Shown: piece by piece, positions 1-11,910 of the stretch
Numbering within the stretch: position 1 is the first letter of the stretch
Layout of the letters: each line of letters begins with the position of its first letter
Assembly: GCA_028023455.1 (NCBI GenBank)
Contig: JAQFVV010013090.1
Span: 64,001-128,000 of the forward strand
Source of the DNA: Epiperipatus broadwayi
Taxonomy: Eukaryota > Onychophora > Udeonychophora > Euonychophora > Peripatidae
Direction: 5' to 3'
DNA: 64,000 nucleotides
Notes under the pieces: generated by a model
Databases searched by the model: none
Seen by the model: only the letters and a program-made list of their open reading frames with translations
Told to the model about the DNA's origin: nothing
Position numbers and translations under genes: made by a program

Positions 1-634
1 TATAAATTAACTACTCACACAATATTTAAATAAACCAAGCAATCAACTTGTCAGTAATATACTTTAATTTGTTTGATAATACATTAAAATAATCAGCCAA
101 TCCGCTCCTCCAGGGCAATTGTTTCCCACTTATATTATCACATATCAGCTCACTGGTTTGTTTAAATTTTATTTGAGTAGATAATTTAGATACAGTGAAC
201 TCTTGATCCAATGTTTTTCAAGGGATCAGAGAAAATAAGTGCTAGAAATTATCAATGCAAGACTATTAAAAATTATACTAAGAAGCATTTAATGATTATT
301 CACTGAAATATAGAACACATAAAATATAATTCAAAATATTCCATATATATATATTTCAAATGTATATATATGTGTGTGTATATATATCAAATACTGTATA
401 ACTTTAAGATAATTATATAAGTTTAAAAAATTGTAGTTAATATTAATTACATATAGTCATAAGATTTATTTTAATAAATGATCATAGTCAATTAATAATT
501 ATATCTAATCATTAATTTATTATAAAAAAAAACTAAACTGACATTTATTTATTTATACAAATGTAATCATTGCAATTATCTCTGAAAAGATTATTGACTT
601 TTAATAGAAATTTGCAAACAAAACAAAGTAAATA

Positions 635-734
635 CGTCAAGCGTTGGTGGCCTAGCGGTTAGCACAGGTATCTTCCCAGCAGTTGGCCCGGGTTCGCTTC
701 CCGGTCAATACTTTGACATATGGGGAAAAAAAAC
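635..734 (+). mobile_element. tRNA-derived SINE, copy 1
   Basis: A tRNA-like head has a good box A (tggcctagcgg, 648-658) and box B (ggttcgcttcc, 691-701; A to C at one position). It has a perfect 5-bp T stem (ccggg/cccgg), a D stem and a largely pairable acceptor stem. The anticodon arm is not convincing, so this is unlikely to be a working tRNA. A short tail ctttgacatatgggg followed by A8 ends it. An 11-bp target-site duplication, caaagtaaata, flanks it at 624-634 and 735-745. The head and tail are shared with the copy at 50.84 kb. Confidence 0.8.
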
Positions 735-740
735 CAAAGT

Positions 741-1167
741 AAATATCTTTTTTAATACTTGTATCAAAATGAAAAAATATCAGAAATAAAATAAGCCTTT
801 TTGAAAGAAAAAAAATATTATTGTATCTTTGAACTATAAAAATTAAAGGAGACTATATAATTATTATTATTATTTTTAATAAATTAAAATCAATTCTATT
901 TTTTAAAAAAACAACTATCCATGTTATACGATTTGCCAACATTACACAGAAAAAAAATAATAATACAAAAAATAATGGATATATATTTCTATGGTTCTGA
1001 ATTCAGAACTATATCAAAAATTTACTGCATGTATAAATAGTTCACACAAATATATGTATGTGGGTAAATTTTTTAATAATATAATAAAAAAATATGCAGA
1101 GATAAGGTGCTTATATATATAATAAAAATATTTATAATACACAGATATCACTGAATCAATCTCTTAC
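741..1167. other. AT-rich intronic sequence, nothing recognised
   Basis: This is the intron downstream of the last visible PHD exon. It holds short A/T runs and AT dinucleotide tracts only. The far-left 1-620 is similar, with a (TA)n/(TG)n tract near 345-390. Confidence 0.6.
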
Positions 1168-1280
1168 CTCATCATAAGGATCCATACAGTGAATGCATGT
1201 TTTACATTCCATACATTGCCAGTGGTAACTTTTAATAACAGCAACCATATCAGGAGTCAAATCCAAACAAGAAGGATGCC
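1168..1280 (-). CDS. PHF10: PHF10/SAYP-like PHD exon (end of PHD1, start of PHD2)
   Basis: Internal exon of 113 nt, read on the minus strand. It completes a glycine split by the preceding intron (phase 1) and then reads [11 protein letters not shown], ending ...[18 protein letters not shown]. It supplies the His and Cys of PHD1 zinc site 2, the WQC-x2-C pair closing PHD1, and the first CxxC of PHD2. The [10 protein letters not shown] string and the SGHPSCLD junction favour PHF10 over the related DPF and KAT6 tandem PHD fingers (family knowledge). An AG acceptor (1282-1281) and GTAAGAG donor (1167-1161) flank it, and it ends in phase 0. PHF10 is a subunit of the PBAF chromatin remodeller, and its double PHD finger reads histone H3 tails. 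The rest of PHD2 must lie beyond the left edge, since no matching exon is visible in 1-1160. Confidence 0.9.
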
Positions 1281-1370
1281 CTAAGCATGAAAATTCAAGT
1301 TAGCAATGATATTATGGGGGAAAATTTTTTTAAACAAAACTAAAAGTGAATTTATTTTTGAAAATCTTAC

Positions 1371-1476
1371 CACTATTGTCACAGTCTGAACAGAATATTA
1401 ATCCTTCAACCAGTCCATGCTTCATTATTTCTCCCTGCCTATGGCAAACACTGCATATAGCATTTGCATTTTTAGT
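1371..1476 (-). CDS. PHF10: PHF10/SAYP-like PHD exon (start of PHD1)
   Basis: Exon of 106 nt on the minus strand. It reads TKNANAICSVCHRQ and ends ...LIFCSDCDNS plus one base. It carries the first two CxxC zinc ligand pairs of PHD1 (ICSVC and FCSDC), with spacing like the vertebrate PHF10 finger. The acceptor AG is at 1478-1477 after a T-rich tract and the donor GTAAG starts at 1370. The 90-bp intron 1281-1370 joins it in frame to the next exon, giving DNSGHPSCLD across the junction. It begins in phase 0, the same phase in which the serine-rich exon at 31340-31456 ends, so direct splicing is possible. Intact reading frame and consensus splice sites make a pseudogene unlikely. Confidence 0.9.
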
Positions 1477-2603
1477 CTGGAAAATATATATACACATATA
1501 ATACTTTGAAGTAAAGACAATTAAAAAAACAATAATTCACACATCCTCAAACAAAATAATACTTCAAAGACAAACAATCCAACAAGTTTGTACTTGTAAT
1601 ATTTTATATAAAAGAGTATAATTTAACAATTTAATGCAGTTAGTTTTGTAGACTGTGTCATATATAATGCAATCTTATTCAGTTTAGTCTTTCAAATAAT
1701 TCAGAAATGTTGAAAAATTAAACATTTTCCTTTATTTTTAATAAAGATTACACTCCAATGCCTACATATAACCAGTTTTTACAAATTAAATAAGAAGCAA
1801 TTAAGTAAGAGACAAATGATTTTAAAAATTTAATAAATCTTGTTAATTTTTTTAGCAGTTTCTAATCATATTTCTCATTTATTACATAATCATTTGAAAT
1901 ATAACCTTTCTCAATTATTTATTATTTAGTCAATAATAGTTTAAAATATTATTATCTAATGTGTAATTTTAAAGACAGATTTTTGCTTAGTACATTAGTA
2001 ATTATGTATTTTATAAGCTTTCAATAATCCAGCCTCCAAAATTAACAAAGAAGATCATTTGTGATAGCTTTGCCATCAAATAAAATCTATCAAAAAGACA
2101 AAAAATTACTTCACACACACATTTCATTCTAAAGACCATATTGAGTAATTTACATTTTTCAAAATATATAAATTTATTTAAATTACAGCAAACATTATTA
2201 CAACTTAATATATGGTTACCAAATGATAAGCAAAAATCAACATCAAATTTGTATATAAAAAAATAACACAAAACTCAAGCTTTATTTAAAAATTTGTTTG
2301 AAGTATTGATTTAACTTGCCAAATTATATACATTTTGTAAGACTTAGTAATTAATTTAATTTGCTAATTCAAATTATCAGCGTAACTTCTCAAAATCTTC
2401 CAATTTCGAAATACTGTTGTAATTGTCTTCAATTGTCAGACAATAAGCTTTCATATTAGTGGTAATAAATTTATTTTTTTCAATGTTATAAACTTTAATT
2501 AAATTTAAATATGAAATACATAACTTTATAAATACAGTATTAAAAGCATTAAACTTAAAAATACTTTTTTTCATACAACATTTGTAAATAAAGTCCACTA
2601 GAA

Positions 2604-2640
2604 GGAGCCTGAGACTCCAGTTCATGCTGTTACAGGCTCC
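2604..2640. repeat. Small perfect hairpin
   Basis: The 8-bp perfect arms ggagcctg (2604-2611) and caggctcc (2633-2640) enclose a 21-base loop, in an otherwise featureless AT-rich stretch (1477-3190). No role is evident. Confidence 0.5.
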
Positions 2641-3189
2641 CAATTTTATTCACCAAGGTTATAGTCTAGTTGCGAATTCATAAAAGAAAAAATTACTAAG
2701 ATGTAAGTGAATACCTGTTTTATTGCTTTTTCATCTTTACAAAAATTTTAAAACAGTTTTCATTCAAGTATAATTAAAATTACCTTTTGTTCCATTTTAT
2801 GTAAATGGCTGCCATTAGCAATAGGCAAAAGCTAGGTTAAGTAATTCTTAGAATCATTAGAGTAACATAAATGTTTGAAAAATACTTTTAAATGAAACCA
2901 AATTATTCTAAAAAAAATAAAAAAATAGAGGCACTAGAAATCCTAATCTTATTGATAGAATAAAAAGAGTAAGCTTTTTGAACATCAAATCTCATTGAAA
3001 ATAGAAATGCTAACAAAGATAGTTTTAAGAACTTCATCCTTGCATCAGATATTAATTATGTTAAACAAGTTTCCATGACTGAAAACCAATCAGGGAGGAC
3101 GAAAACAGCTTAAGGAACATTATAAATACAAAAATTAATCATAAAATTAAGGAAAAAAGAAATCCCAGTGCTAAATTGTTCATAGGAAT

Positions 3190-4745
3190 AAAATTACTAC
3201 ATTGTCTGCCAAACCGGAAGTTGCCGAATACGGCAAATCAGTCTAGAGTGAATAAATTATTTTGAATTTTAATTCTATCTCAATTTTAGAATTAAACATT
3301 ATAGATTAGGACTTAAGCTATCTTCCTGAACAAAAATCAAATTTCTTCGATGCTCACAACAGGAGTTATTAGCCCACTTCTGGTGTGATTGGGGGACCAC
3401 AAAAAACGAAAAAATATTCAAATCAACACAAAATTACAACGAAATGATTCCTGAGCTACAAAACAATGATTTAAAGGCAAAATTAGTCCAAATGATGTTT
3501 TAGACCTAAACAGAGACATTGAAGCCACAAATGATTCATCCTCTTTTAATTCAACAATTATTGAGATTATTCCAACGTTTAACAACAAACTTTCAGATTA
3601 TACAACTGAATCCTTGACTACTAACCAAGACCCAGAATTCAATCCAAAGAAGCAGAATCCAATTAGTATCAACAAATAAAAATCATAGTAAACCCTGAAG
3701 GTCTTTATAGTTGGATGGGTTGAACAGATATAGTGAACATTTACAGACACAGGAGGTTGGTAATGATTACAGACTTTCAGCTCTATTGACCTCAGTTTGC
3801 AATGTGATATGAACAAATGGTGTATACTCATGATGTGCAAGTAAATCTGGCTTGATTACAGATTACAATGAATCCACTGTTGCATTGGTGGGCATAGGTC
3901 TGCACTCCTCTTCTTTTCCTCAAGTGTGGTGGGGGTGGTCATGAGGGGCTTGGTTCATTTGTGGGGGTGGTCGGCCATCACTGCCAAGCCCAGGTGAGGG
4001 TCGCTGCCCTCCATTGAACTTTGCCCTGAGAGGCTGCTGCACCACCTTGATGGATTGTTTATTAGGACAGTGTTGATTTGAGCTCATTATTATTTTTGTT
4101 TCCTTAGTTAACTTTAAAATTAGAGCATTTGTAAGGTGATTGGTCTGCTTTGGGCGACTGACACATTTTGTAGCTTTGATAGTTGTTGCTGCAATAATTT
4201 TGCAGGCATGGGTCTGCACTCCTATTTTCTTCCTCGGGAGTGGTGGCAGTCATTAGGGGCCTGGTTTTTTGGTGCAGACTGTTGACAATTTATTGCCGCT
4301 ACCTGGAAAACCTGCCAGGAGGGTACCTGATCAAAGTCTCAGCACTATTCTTGCTCTGGTTGGCTGCTGTGCCCTTGATAGGTTGGTTTTGGGCAGTGCA
4401 GATCTGTGCTTGTTACTTGTTCTCAAATTGGCTTTCCAATTTTGGGCAGTAGACCAAATGTGGTCCCTGCACATTTGGACTGTTAATTGGGAGAAAGAGG
4501 TACCTATAATAGTCTTGACATGGCTCGGCTGCATGTCAAGAGTCTATTATCCATGTACAGATACACATTAATCAAAATTATAGTAACCTTTTTATGGACA
4601 TAATTTTTCTCGAGCATATGCACTTTATATAAACCTTGTCAATGATTGTTTTACCATATAACATTAAACACTCTGTAATCCTCAACGGGTAAGTATACCC
4701 GAAAATTTTTGTAATCTTTTAACTAATAAAGGTTACTTTTGAGAA
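3190..4745 (+). repeat. Uncharacterised GC-richer repeat with ~314-bp tandem units
   Basis: This segment is clearly richer in G/C than its surroundings. Two diverged direct units offset by 314 bp are visible: gcataggtctgcactcctc near 3892 is repeated as gcatgggtctgcactccta near 4206. A later pair, ctgctgcaccaccttgat and ctgctgtgcccttgat, lies roughly one period apart. The right end holds a hairpin cgggta-agta-tacccg (around 4687-4702) followed directly by gaaaa, then aataaa near 4728, which suggests a retroelement 3' end. Open frames on both strands look like by-products of the repeat. I cannot assign a class. Confidence 0.45.
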
Positions 4746-5820
4746 GAAAAAAAACATTTGTAAATAAATGAATTTTAAATTAATAATTTTAAACATTAAT
4801 ATTATCTTTTAAATAAAGATTCAACATAACTAAATTAAGGATAAACAGTATAATTAATTCTTCAATTTGAACAAAATTTGTTATAAAATAAAATTATTTT
4901 TTACCTTAATTATTGCTTTAAAAAAATCTTAACAAATAATAAAAATATTACAAAACAACAAAATTAATTTAATAAAAAAATAAGTTTTATTCTGACTTTA
5001 TGGGGAAACTTAAAATTTTTTTATTGTTTCCCATCATACAAATTTAAACACTTAAAAAATATTAAAATAAATAAATAGGCTTAAGATAAAAAAAAAAAAC
5101 CTTTTTGTTTTACTAATGTAACTTAAACAATTCCCATTTTGAGACTTTCTTATCTTTTAAGTATACCTGTCATCTCGGAATAAAAATCAAAATATAGAAT
5201 TGCAGACGTTAGAACAAATTGTGGACTAGAATGCCCCTGAAAAATGATTGCAAGATATAGGAAAATTGAAAACTGTTTACCTATTTAATAGTACCTTTAG
5301 CAGTAATGTTTTTGTATGTTTATGAAAAATAAATTACCCAAATGAAGAATTATATGTGTTATAAAAAGCTTACTATTAAATGAAAAAAGACTTGGTTCTT
5401 TTTTGAAGCTTAAAGAAAACTAATAGGCAAGGTCCTTATCACAGTCATTATTATATGATTATTAGTATCGTAAACAAATATAAATCAGCTGTTTACTAAT
5501 GTGCATTAATCAGCTTGGTAAGTTAATCTACTTTCAAGTCTGCATTTAAAACAAAAAAAAAAAAACATCATGATCTTTCTTTTCAGCTTCTTGATAATCC
5601 TTTATTGAAACATCATTGGGTTTTCTTGACAGGATGATGTACATGTGTTTAAAAATAAGTTGTTTCTTTTCTAATCATTATCATGACAAGTAAAACTAAA
5701 TTATGATTCAACAACCAAAAGCAGAGATGGCTAAATATATCCAATGGAACGTAAACCTTTTGATGATCTTTATTTAGATAATTATCTATAGATCACATTC
5801 GAACAAAATAATTTTGCATT
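4746..5820. other. AT-rich, nothing recognised
   Basis: Only A and T runs and simple AT tracts are seen, with no paired splice sites around an open segment and no repeat boundary. Confidence 0.5.
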
Positions 5821-6497
5821 AATTTAAAGAACTATTTAATAATTAAATACAACATTGCTGAACTTCATGGAGTTAGAAGAAAAGATGAAGTAGCAATAGA
5901 TTTGAAAAGTGAAAAGGAACTTTATTATAAAAGGCAGAAATAATGGAAATACTGGAATGAATTCATTATAAATAAAAATGAAAGAACAATACAATATTCA
6001 AAGTTGTTCTTATTCTGATGGAGGAAAAAGAAGATATGAAACAAAATGCTGTTGACCAAACCTAATGATAATTTAAATTCGTGGGAAATTGTAGTGCTAA
6101 ATGTGGAAATCATAGGAAAAATAAAAGTGCTTTAAACAAATATGGATATAAAAATAGAAATGAGAGATATATTTGCAGAATTTTCAGAAAAAACACAAGT
6201 TTTTTTTTTTTAAAAAAAAAAAAAAAAAATCAGAAACAAAAATGGACATAGGAGTATCCAAATGAAGGTATAGCAAAATTGAATTATATGTTACTGACAG
6301 ACACTATTATGAAAGATAACATTCATAGTTGATAACCTAATAACCAATCTTCAAAAATATACCAATGTATTTAACTATGATAGCTCAAATATGAATAAAT
6401 ACAATAAGACAATTAATACTCTACTAAGGACAATGATATAGATAGTCAGTACAAAAAGCCACACATTCACAGTAAATTTTCAATTAGATAAGATAAT

Positions 6498-6803
6498 CAA
6501 AGGCAAAACTCTCCATACAGTAGTGCCACCCTGTGCCAAACAGAGTAACCAATGGCTGCCAGAAGGCTTGTGCATAAAATCCCTATCTAGTGCCTACTGA
6601 TCCAATATCCCCAGACTAGTTTCTGGCTTGTGGCTTTCATCAGTGAGGAGCCTTGGATCTGAGAGCACTGCACCTAGATCTTAGGATCTAATGCAACCCT
6701 CCAGCAGCCACCTTTTAACTCTACTTTACTACAAAACTATGAGAATGAAATTGAAAACACAATAATATTGCTAGTATAGAGATGGTGATCATGTGATGTT
6801 TAG
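6498..6803 (-). mobile_element. Hammerhead-bearing short retroelement, copy A
   Basis: A 306-bp copy inside the LINE, flanked by a perfect 13-bp target-site duplication tagataagataat (6485-6497 and 6804-6816). I take the minus strand as sense because the hammerhead motif reads that way. In that orientation the element starts ctaaacatcacatgatc and ends gagttttgcctttg. This is the longest simple copy; it includes the segment with taactctactttactac that shorter copies lack. There is no poly(A), no box A/B and no open frame. Confidence 0.85.
6600..6658 (-). ncRNA. Type I hammerhead ribozyme-like motif (copy A)
   Basis: The minus strand reads ctgatga, a short stem II with the weaker variant aagcc/gcca, gaaa, ctagtc, then the stem I 3' strand tggggatattggat. 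Two-part stem I pairing with atccaa and tcctca is conserved. The 10.2-11.2 pair is a mismatch in this copy. Confidence 0.65.
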
Positions 6804-8474
6804 TAGATAAGATAATATATGAAGAACAAAAAATATGAAAATATTTTAAAATTTTTTAGATGAGTGAATATCGAAAATTCTATAAAATGATACAAAAGGT
6901 CTCAAAAGTAGCATTTAATATTTTAGTGTTATTTTCGCAATAGAAAAAATAATGCATTATTATTAAAAAAAGAAATGACATCATGAAGTACATGAACATG
7001 TTCTTCAAAAAAAAAAATGAAGTAGCCCTAAACCTTTTAAATATAGAGATGAGATATAGAATAAAAAAAAAACCCTCAGGAATTGATAGAATTATTATCA
7101 TTACCTTAAAGAAAGTAAGTAAAGATACAAGATGTTGGCAAAAATATATAACAAACGCTTAAATGATTGGAAGAATGAAGTTGTACACTACTGAGATTTA
7201 AGAAGGATGAAAAAGAAGATAGTAGAAATTTGTCTTCTATCAATTTTATACAAATCTTTATAAAATCAATACAATTCATCATAAGAGAAATTTGGATTCA
7301 AATCAACTACAAAAAATAAAATAGATTTAAAAATATTTAGTTATAATACAATACACTACACACAAGTATTAAAAAACCTATAAAATAACTAATATGTATA
7401 AGTTGGTATTTTTATATTACAACACATTTGACTATATATTTGAGTAGTGATTAAAGCTATAGATTATCAAAACCCAGATCTTGATGTTATCAAATTATAA
7501 AAACTATTTACCAAAATTATTAAATTATATGGTGAACTAAGATGATTAACAATGATAAAAGTATTTGATAGGTGATTTCATATTTCCAAAACATTTTATA
7601 GTAGTTTACATGAAATATTTCATGGATTAAAATGAGAAACTAAAAGAATAACAATAAATAAATTATTAATTAGATTTTGTAGATAATGTGATTACTTTTA
7701 CAAATAATACTTGAGGGTTTTAAGAAAGGTTATGAAATCAATAAAATGAAAGGAAAATCAGAATTAAAGATAGATGCTAAAAAGACTAGCATGTAATGAC
7801 TACTCACACACACAAAAAGGAAAATAATGATTGATAATAATGAATTAGAAGTTAATAACTACATATATTTTCTTCAGAATTAATGATACAGATGGAAACA
7901 TAATTGGTAAAATTAAATGTAGAATTAAGCTTTGATAGAATACTTTTGAAGAAAATAACATTAAAAGGAAATATGCTTGAATAATTAAAAAGATTTTTCA
8001 TAAATATGTTTTACCTCTGCTTATGTTTGGATCTGAGATTTCACATCTAACAGAAAAGCAATAATGAGACATTGGATTATATAGCTAAGTATGGAGATAT
8101 ATATATTGGAAATAAGAAACAGGTATCAAAGCATGCCACATAATTAAGAGAACAAATAGAATCACTAACATCATTGAAAAAAATTAAAAAGAAATTAATT
8201 TAAGCTCAACATATTACAAATGAACAGTTGAAATGTTAAAGCTATTTCCAAGAATTAAAAAAAAAAATCGACAAAGAAACCATCAGTGAAATGGACAAAT
8301 AGGTAAAAAATTTGCTAGAAATTATGTGGAGAAAAAAAATATATAAAATGGAAAAAACTATATTAAACTTAGAGAAACTCATTCTTAGATAGGAAAAGCA
8401 AATAAAGCAATATTTTGATATCTTACTCATTCTTAAGTTCTCTACCAAAGCAAATAAAGCAATATTTTGATAAT

Positions 8475-9550
8475 TATATAATAAATATTATACTTAATGT
8501 TGGATTACTTCCATCATCTAGTTCAACTGTTAAATGTTTTTAGAAAAAAATTATTTACATCTTTCTAAAAACACTCAACTAATTAGTAAAGCATACAGGT
8601 TACTATAGAACACAATGTTACAAGCCATATTCTTTTTCTCTCTTTGAACCGGGATCTTTAGATTTTATACATAATAGCTTTAAGATGATACTAAAATTTT
8701 GCTAGATTATTCCGTTAAAGGCAAAACAAATTGTATACTTATCTATGAGGGTACTCTTGATTTCTCTTTTTTTAAAGAAGATTTAGCTTAATGAATAGTG
8801 TCTAAATATTATGAATTACTATCACTCTGCACAATATTCTTGTGGTTTACCAATTAAAATATATTCATTAGTATAAGAATGACCTGTTATATCAGAGACA
8901 ATCGTTTGTTGTTTTTTCTTTAATCATTACTTTATGATTTCATTATTGTTTTTGAGTGGCTAATTTTGGCAATATATGTTCTCCATTTACATCATATTTA
9001 ATGGATATAGTTCTTACTTTTCAGTATTCCTAGCTTAAGCATAGAAGTTAGGATTCCTCTCATTGTGCTATAGAATTTATTCTATGATGGACTTTTTTTT
9101 TCTTCAAGTCACTGACATCAGAACAAACTTTTATTGATCTGTTTCATAATGTTTAGTAAATCATGATGGTAAATGTATTCTAAGTATTTTTCTGTGTTAG
9201 TGGATTTTTGATAAACATTAGTTTTGATTTTTATCATTTGGGAATCTTCTCACAAGAATATTTGTGAATGCCAAATTATATTTTTGTTCTAATTATAGTG
9301 TCCATTTAATTGAAGAAAATATGTTATTGATGGCTATTCAGAATATTTGTACTAATTCATCACCATGTGGCCATACAATAAATGCATTATTGAAATAGTG
9401 ATGCCAGACTTAGATAGAGATGGAGTAATTTTTATAGTTGTTGTTCAAGTGTTTCCATATAAGTGTTGCTAATTAAAGATGATAGTAGTGAACCCATAAA
9501 CATTGCATTATTTTGTTGGGAAAAAATCTGCATTATATTGAAAATATATT
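8475..9550. other. AT-rich, nothing recognised
   Basis: No coding, splice or repeat boundary signals could be supported by eye. Confidence 0.5.
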
Positions 9551-9553
9551 ATT

Positions 9554-10200
9554 ATGCACAATGTCATGAGATCTATTATATTATTAATAGGAAGAATTGA
9601 TCTTTTTTATAATTATTTTCAATTATATTTTCTAATAATAGAATATGCTTCATCATTTGATGCAATTGTGGATAAATTTTCTATATCAAATAAATATTTA
9701 AAAGAAGCAGGAGAAAAAAAGGAACATTTGAGACACCAGCAACTCAAGTCAAACATTATCTATGATGAGAGAGAAACTGAAATTTCTCAAATTAGACAAA
9801 TCTATAATGATTTTTCCTAATTACAAAGGCACTGCTACAAAATCTGGAAATAAATCTATCATTATTAAAGGATGTTTGCTGGCACCCATGACTTCTGACT
9901 ACCAGAAGCTAATATGCTGAAAAACAATATGAAAGTGAGAAAAAAAAGTATTTATAGAATAAAAGAAATGACAGATCAACATTGGATCTTTGACAATTGT
10001 AAAAAAAGAAAAATGGATCAAGTACAATGAGTCCATCTGACATTGAAACTATATAAACTCAATCCAGATGATTATAAAAGTAAGATAAGAAAGTTTCTCA
10101 TAGTAGACTAATATAAAAAGGTGACCGAAAAAATTCATATTAACTACAGAAACAAAGCTATAAACATTACTTAAAAAGCATTTCAGATACTTTTCTAATT
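9554..10200 (+). pseudogene. Decayed coding-like segment, possibly the N-terminal part of the PLE relic
   Basis: Plus-strand frames hold lysine/glutamate-rich stretches such as EKKEHLRHQQLKSNIIYDE (9554-9820 open), followed by stop-broken pieces to about 10,130. They directly precede the recognisable PLE reverse transcriptase in the same orientation. That order suggests, but does not prove, that they are its N-terminal region. No motif is diagnostic. Confidence 0.3.
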
Positions 10201-10229
10201 CAGAAAAAAGTAAATTAATATTTTATTTT

Positions 10230-10970
10230 AACAAAATTTCATATCTATCTAAACCACATTCCATTAAGTTCTAATGTTTGACCTAACAATATATCATATC
10301 AAAGTATGTTAAGTTTTGTTAGCTTTCTTAGTCCATTGGCATATAGACATAATCCTTTGTCGGGAATTCTAAGCATTTTGTGGAGTTAATCAAAAACATA
10401 AAAATACAAATAACTCACATCTTAGTAAGCCTTGATGTAGAAAGTTTATTCACAAATGTAACCAGAAATAAGCCTTATCTATTTAAAAAAAAAAGAGAGA
10501 AATTTTTAGTTTTCCAAAAAAAAAATAATCAAGGAATGGCTTAAGGATTCACCAATACCACCTTTCATTAGGAGCATTTACATGAAACACTTGAAGCCAA
10601 TACTACTCAATCTCCATAAACAGCCTGGCTTGCTATGTTGATAAAAAATTTGTTATACTGTTCATAGCAAAGCACTATTATAAATATTTTGGACACACAT
10701 CAATAATACATCTCTCCAATTAAATTTGCGAAAGAAATTTAAAAAAGAACAAAAAAAATTGCATTGCTAGAAGTTTTTGTGATAAAACTCTTCCAAATAA
10801 AATCAAACGGTTGTTTTCAGAAAATCTACACACCAGGAAAATACTTAGCATACACATTCAAACATGACAAATGGCTATAGAAAAGAATTTGCTGCAAGCT
10901 CGAAGCAGACCCATTGATTCCTCTTCGAGACCTTAAAGCAGGGATAGAAAACTATACAAAAGTATTGACT
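10230..10970 (+). pseudogene. Penelope-like element reverse transcriptase relic
   Basis: Frameshifted plus-strand RT with several PLE landmarks in order. SLDVESLFTNV begins at about 10,428 (family: SFDVVSLFTNVP). QGMA followed after a stop and frameshift by SPIPPFIRSIYMKHL lies at 10,531-10,600 (family: QG.AMGSP..P..A.IYM). YVDKKFVILF near 10,640 is the catalytic YVDD box with the second Asp replaced by Lys. LEVFVIK, then KIYTPGKYLAYTFKH, lies near 10,770-10,870 (family: FLDV.V.R...VYRKPT.TG.YL...S.H). PLEs copy RNA into DNA and insert with a GIY-YIG nuclease. This copy is dead: stops, shifts and a broken active site. Confidence 0.8.
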
Positions 10971-11184
10971 TAAAAATTATTGCAGCACACTTTTCATAAC
11001 TTATCATCAATTCACACTAATGTAATCTATAGTAATGTGTTTGAAAAAGCTTAACGTTAAACACTGACTTTCTAATTTTATTTTTTATAATAAGCCTTTT
11101 ACCAGAAAGTAGGGTATTTTCTTTTGATCAAATAAAAATGTTACAAACATTGTTGTGATTTATTAAAACTAGTAAATTGTAATT

Positions 11185-11910
11185 CTTGTTAAGCGCAATG
11201 TCAGCACGTAGTATTTATATAAGGCTATAACTTTAGTACATGCACCATGGGTGCTTAATTTTATTACAAGAGAGACCTCTACAAATCTTAACGCAAGATT
11301 CGAACTTTATAAAAATAAGAGCGGCCAATCTTATAGTCAACCTATTTCTCTAATTATATAGGCAAATCTAAAGCATTTTGATTTGGCAGCGTGAAGCTAA
11401 TAAATTCTTTACTGATTAAGTCCACTATTTCTGGTCCACATTAACGTTCGCGAAATCTTTTGATTTACAACGAATCAATATTTATATCTTAAATTTAGAA
11501 ATATTTTGAATCAATTTAAAGTTGTAAATATTAATTCTTGCAATAAAATTAAGCACCCAAGGCGGATGTACTAAGGTTATAGCCTTATATAAATATTACA
11601 TGCTGACATTGCGTTTAACAAAAATTAATATTTACAACTATAAATTGATTCAAAATATTTCTAAATTTAAGATCTGAATATCGACTCATAAATCGAAAGA
11701 TTTCGCGAACGTTAATGTATAACAGAAATAGTGGACTTAATCAGTAAAGAATTTATTAGCTTCACTCTCCCAAATCAAAATACTTTAGATTTGCCTATAT
11801 AATTAGAAAAATAGGTTGAAGATAAGAGTGGCCGCTCTTATCTTTATAAAGTCGAATCTTGCATTAAGATTTGTAGAGGTCTCTCTTGTAATAAAATTAA
11901 GCACCCAAGG
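11185..11910. mobile_element. Foldback element built from circularly permuted inverted copies
   Basis: Long inverted repeat. The segment 11,247-11,525 pairs with 11,640-11,905, and the flanking segment 11,189-11,270 pairs with 11,530-11,620, so the arms overlap rather than nest simply. Shared landmarks are gggtgcttaattttatta, acctctacaaatctta and cattaacgttcgcgaaatct, each present in both orientations. Divergence between arms is low. There is no open frame, and it sits just downstream of the PLE relic. Boundaries are approximate and no target-site duplication was identified. Confidence 0.75.

Larger units (their letters stand above)
5820..8475 (+). pseudogene. Decayed APE-type LINE, copy 1 (interrupted)
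   Basis: Frameshifted, stop-ridden remains of a non-LTR retrotransposon on the plus strand, parallel to the copy at 40.2-42.7 kb. Near 5,870 it reads ELHGVRRKDEVAIDL (start of the AP-endonuclease domain). From about 7,080 reverse transcriptase pieces follow (GIDRIIII, then DYQNPDLDVIKL). Near 8,010 a C-terminal segment around LPLLMFGSEI matches the usual YGSE(T/I)W motif. The short element 6498-6803 is inserted in it with a 13-bp duplication. The family encodes an endonuclease plus RT that integrates by target-primed reverse transcription; this copy cannot be active. A 25-bp direct repeat (about 8,396-8,420 and 8,449-8,473) lies at its end. Confidence 0.75.

Noticed and set aside
640-716. Functional tRNA gene
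   Set aside because: Poor anticodon arm, box B deviation, a shared non-tRNA tail and flanking duplication point to a SINE.
3920-4219. Open frame with a proline/histidine-rich C-terminus
   Set aside because: Composition follows the repeat unit; no family recognised.
4240-4571. Overlapping open frames of 70-100 codons on both strands
   Set aside because: They lie inside the GC-richer tandem repeat and all frames are about equally open; no conserved motif, start context or splice pattern.
4687-4706. Hammerhead at the end of the 3.2-4.7 kb repeat
   Set aside because: Hairpin followed by gaaa is present, but the ctgatga core and stem I are not.
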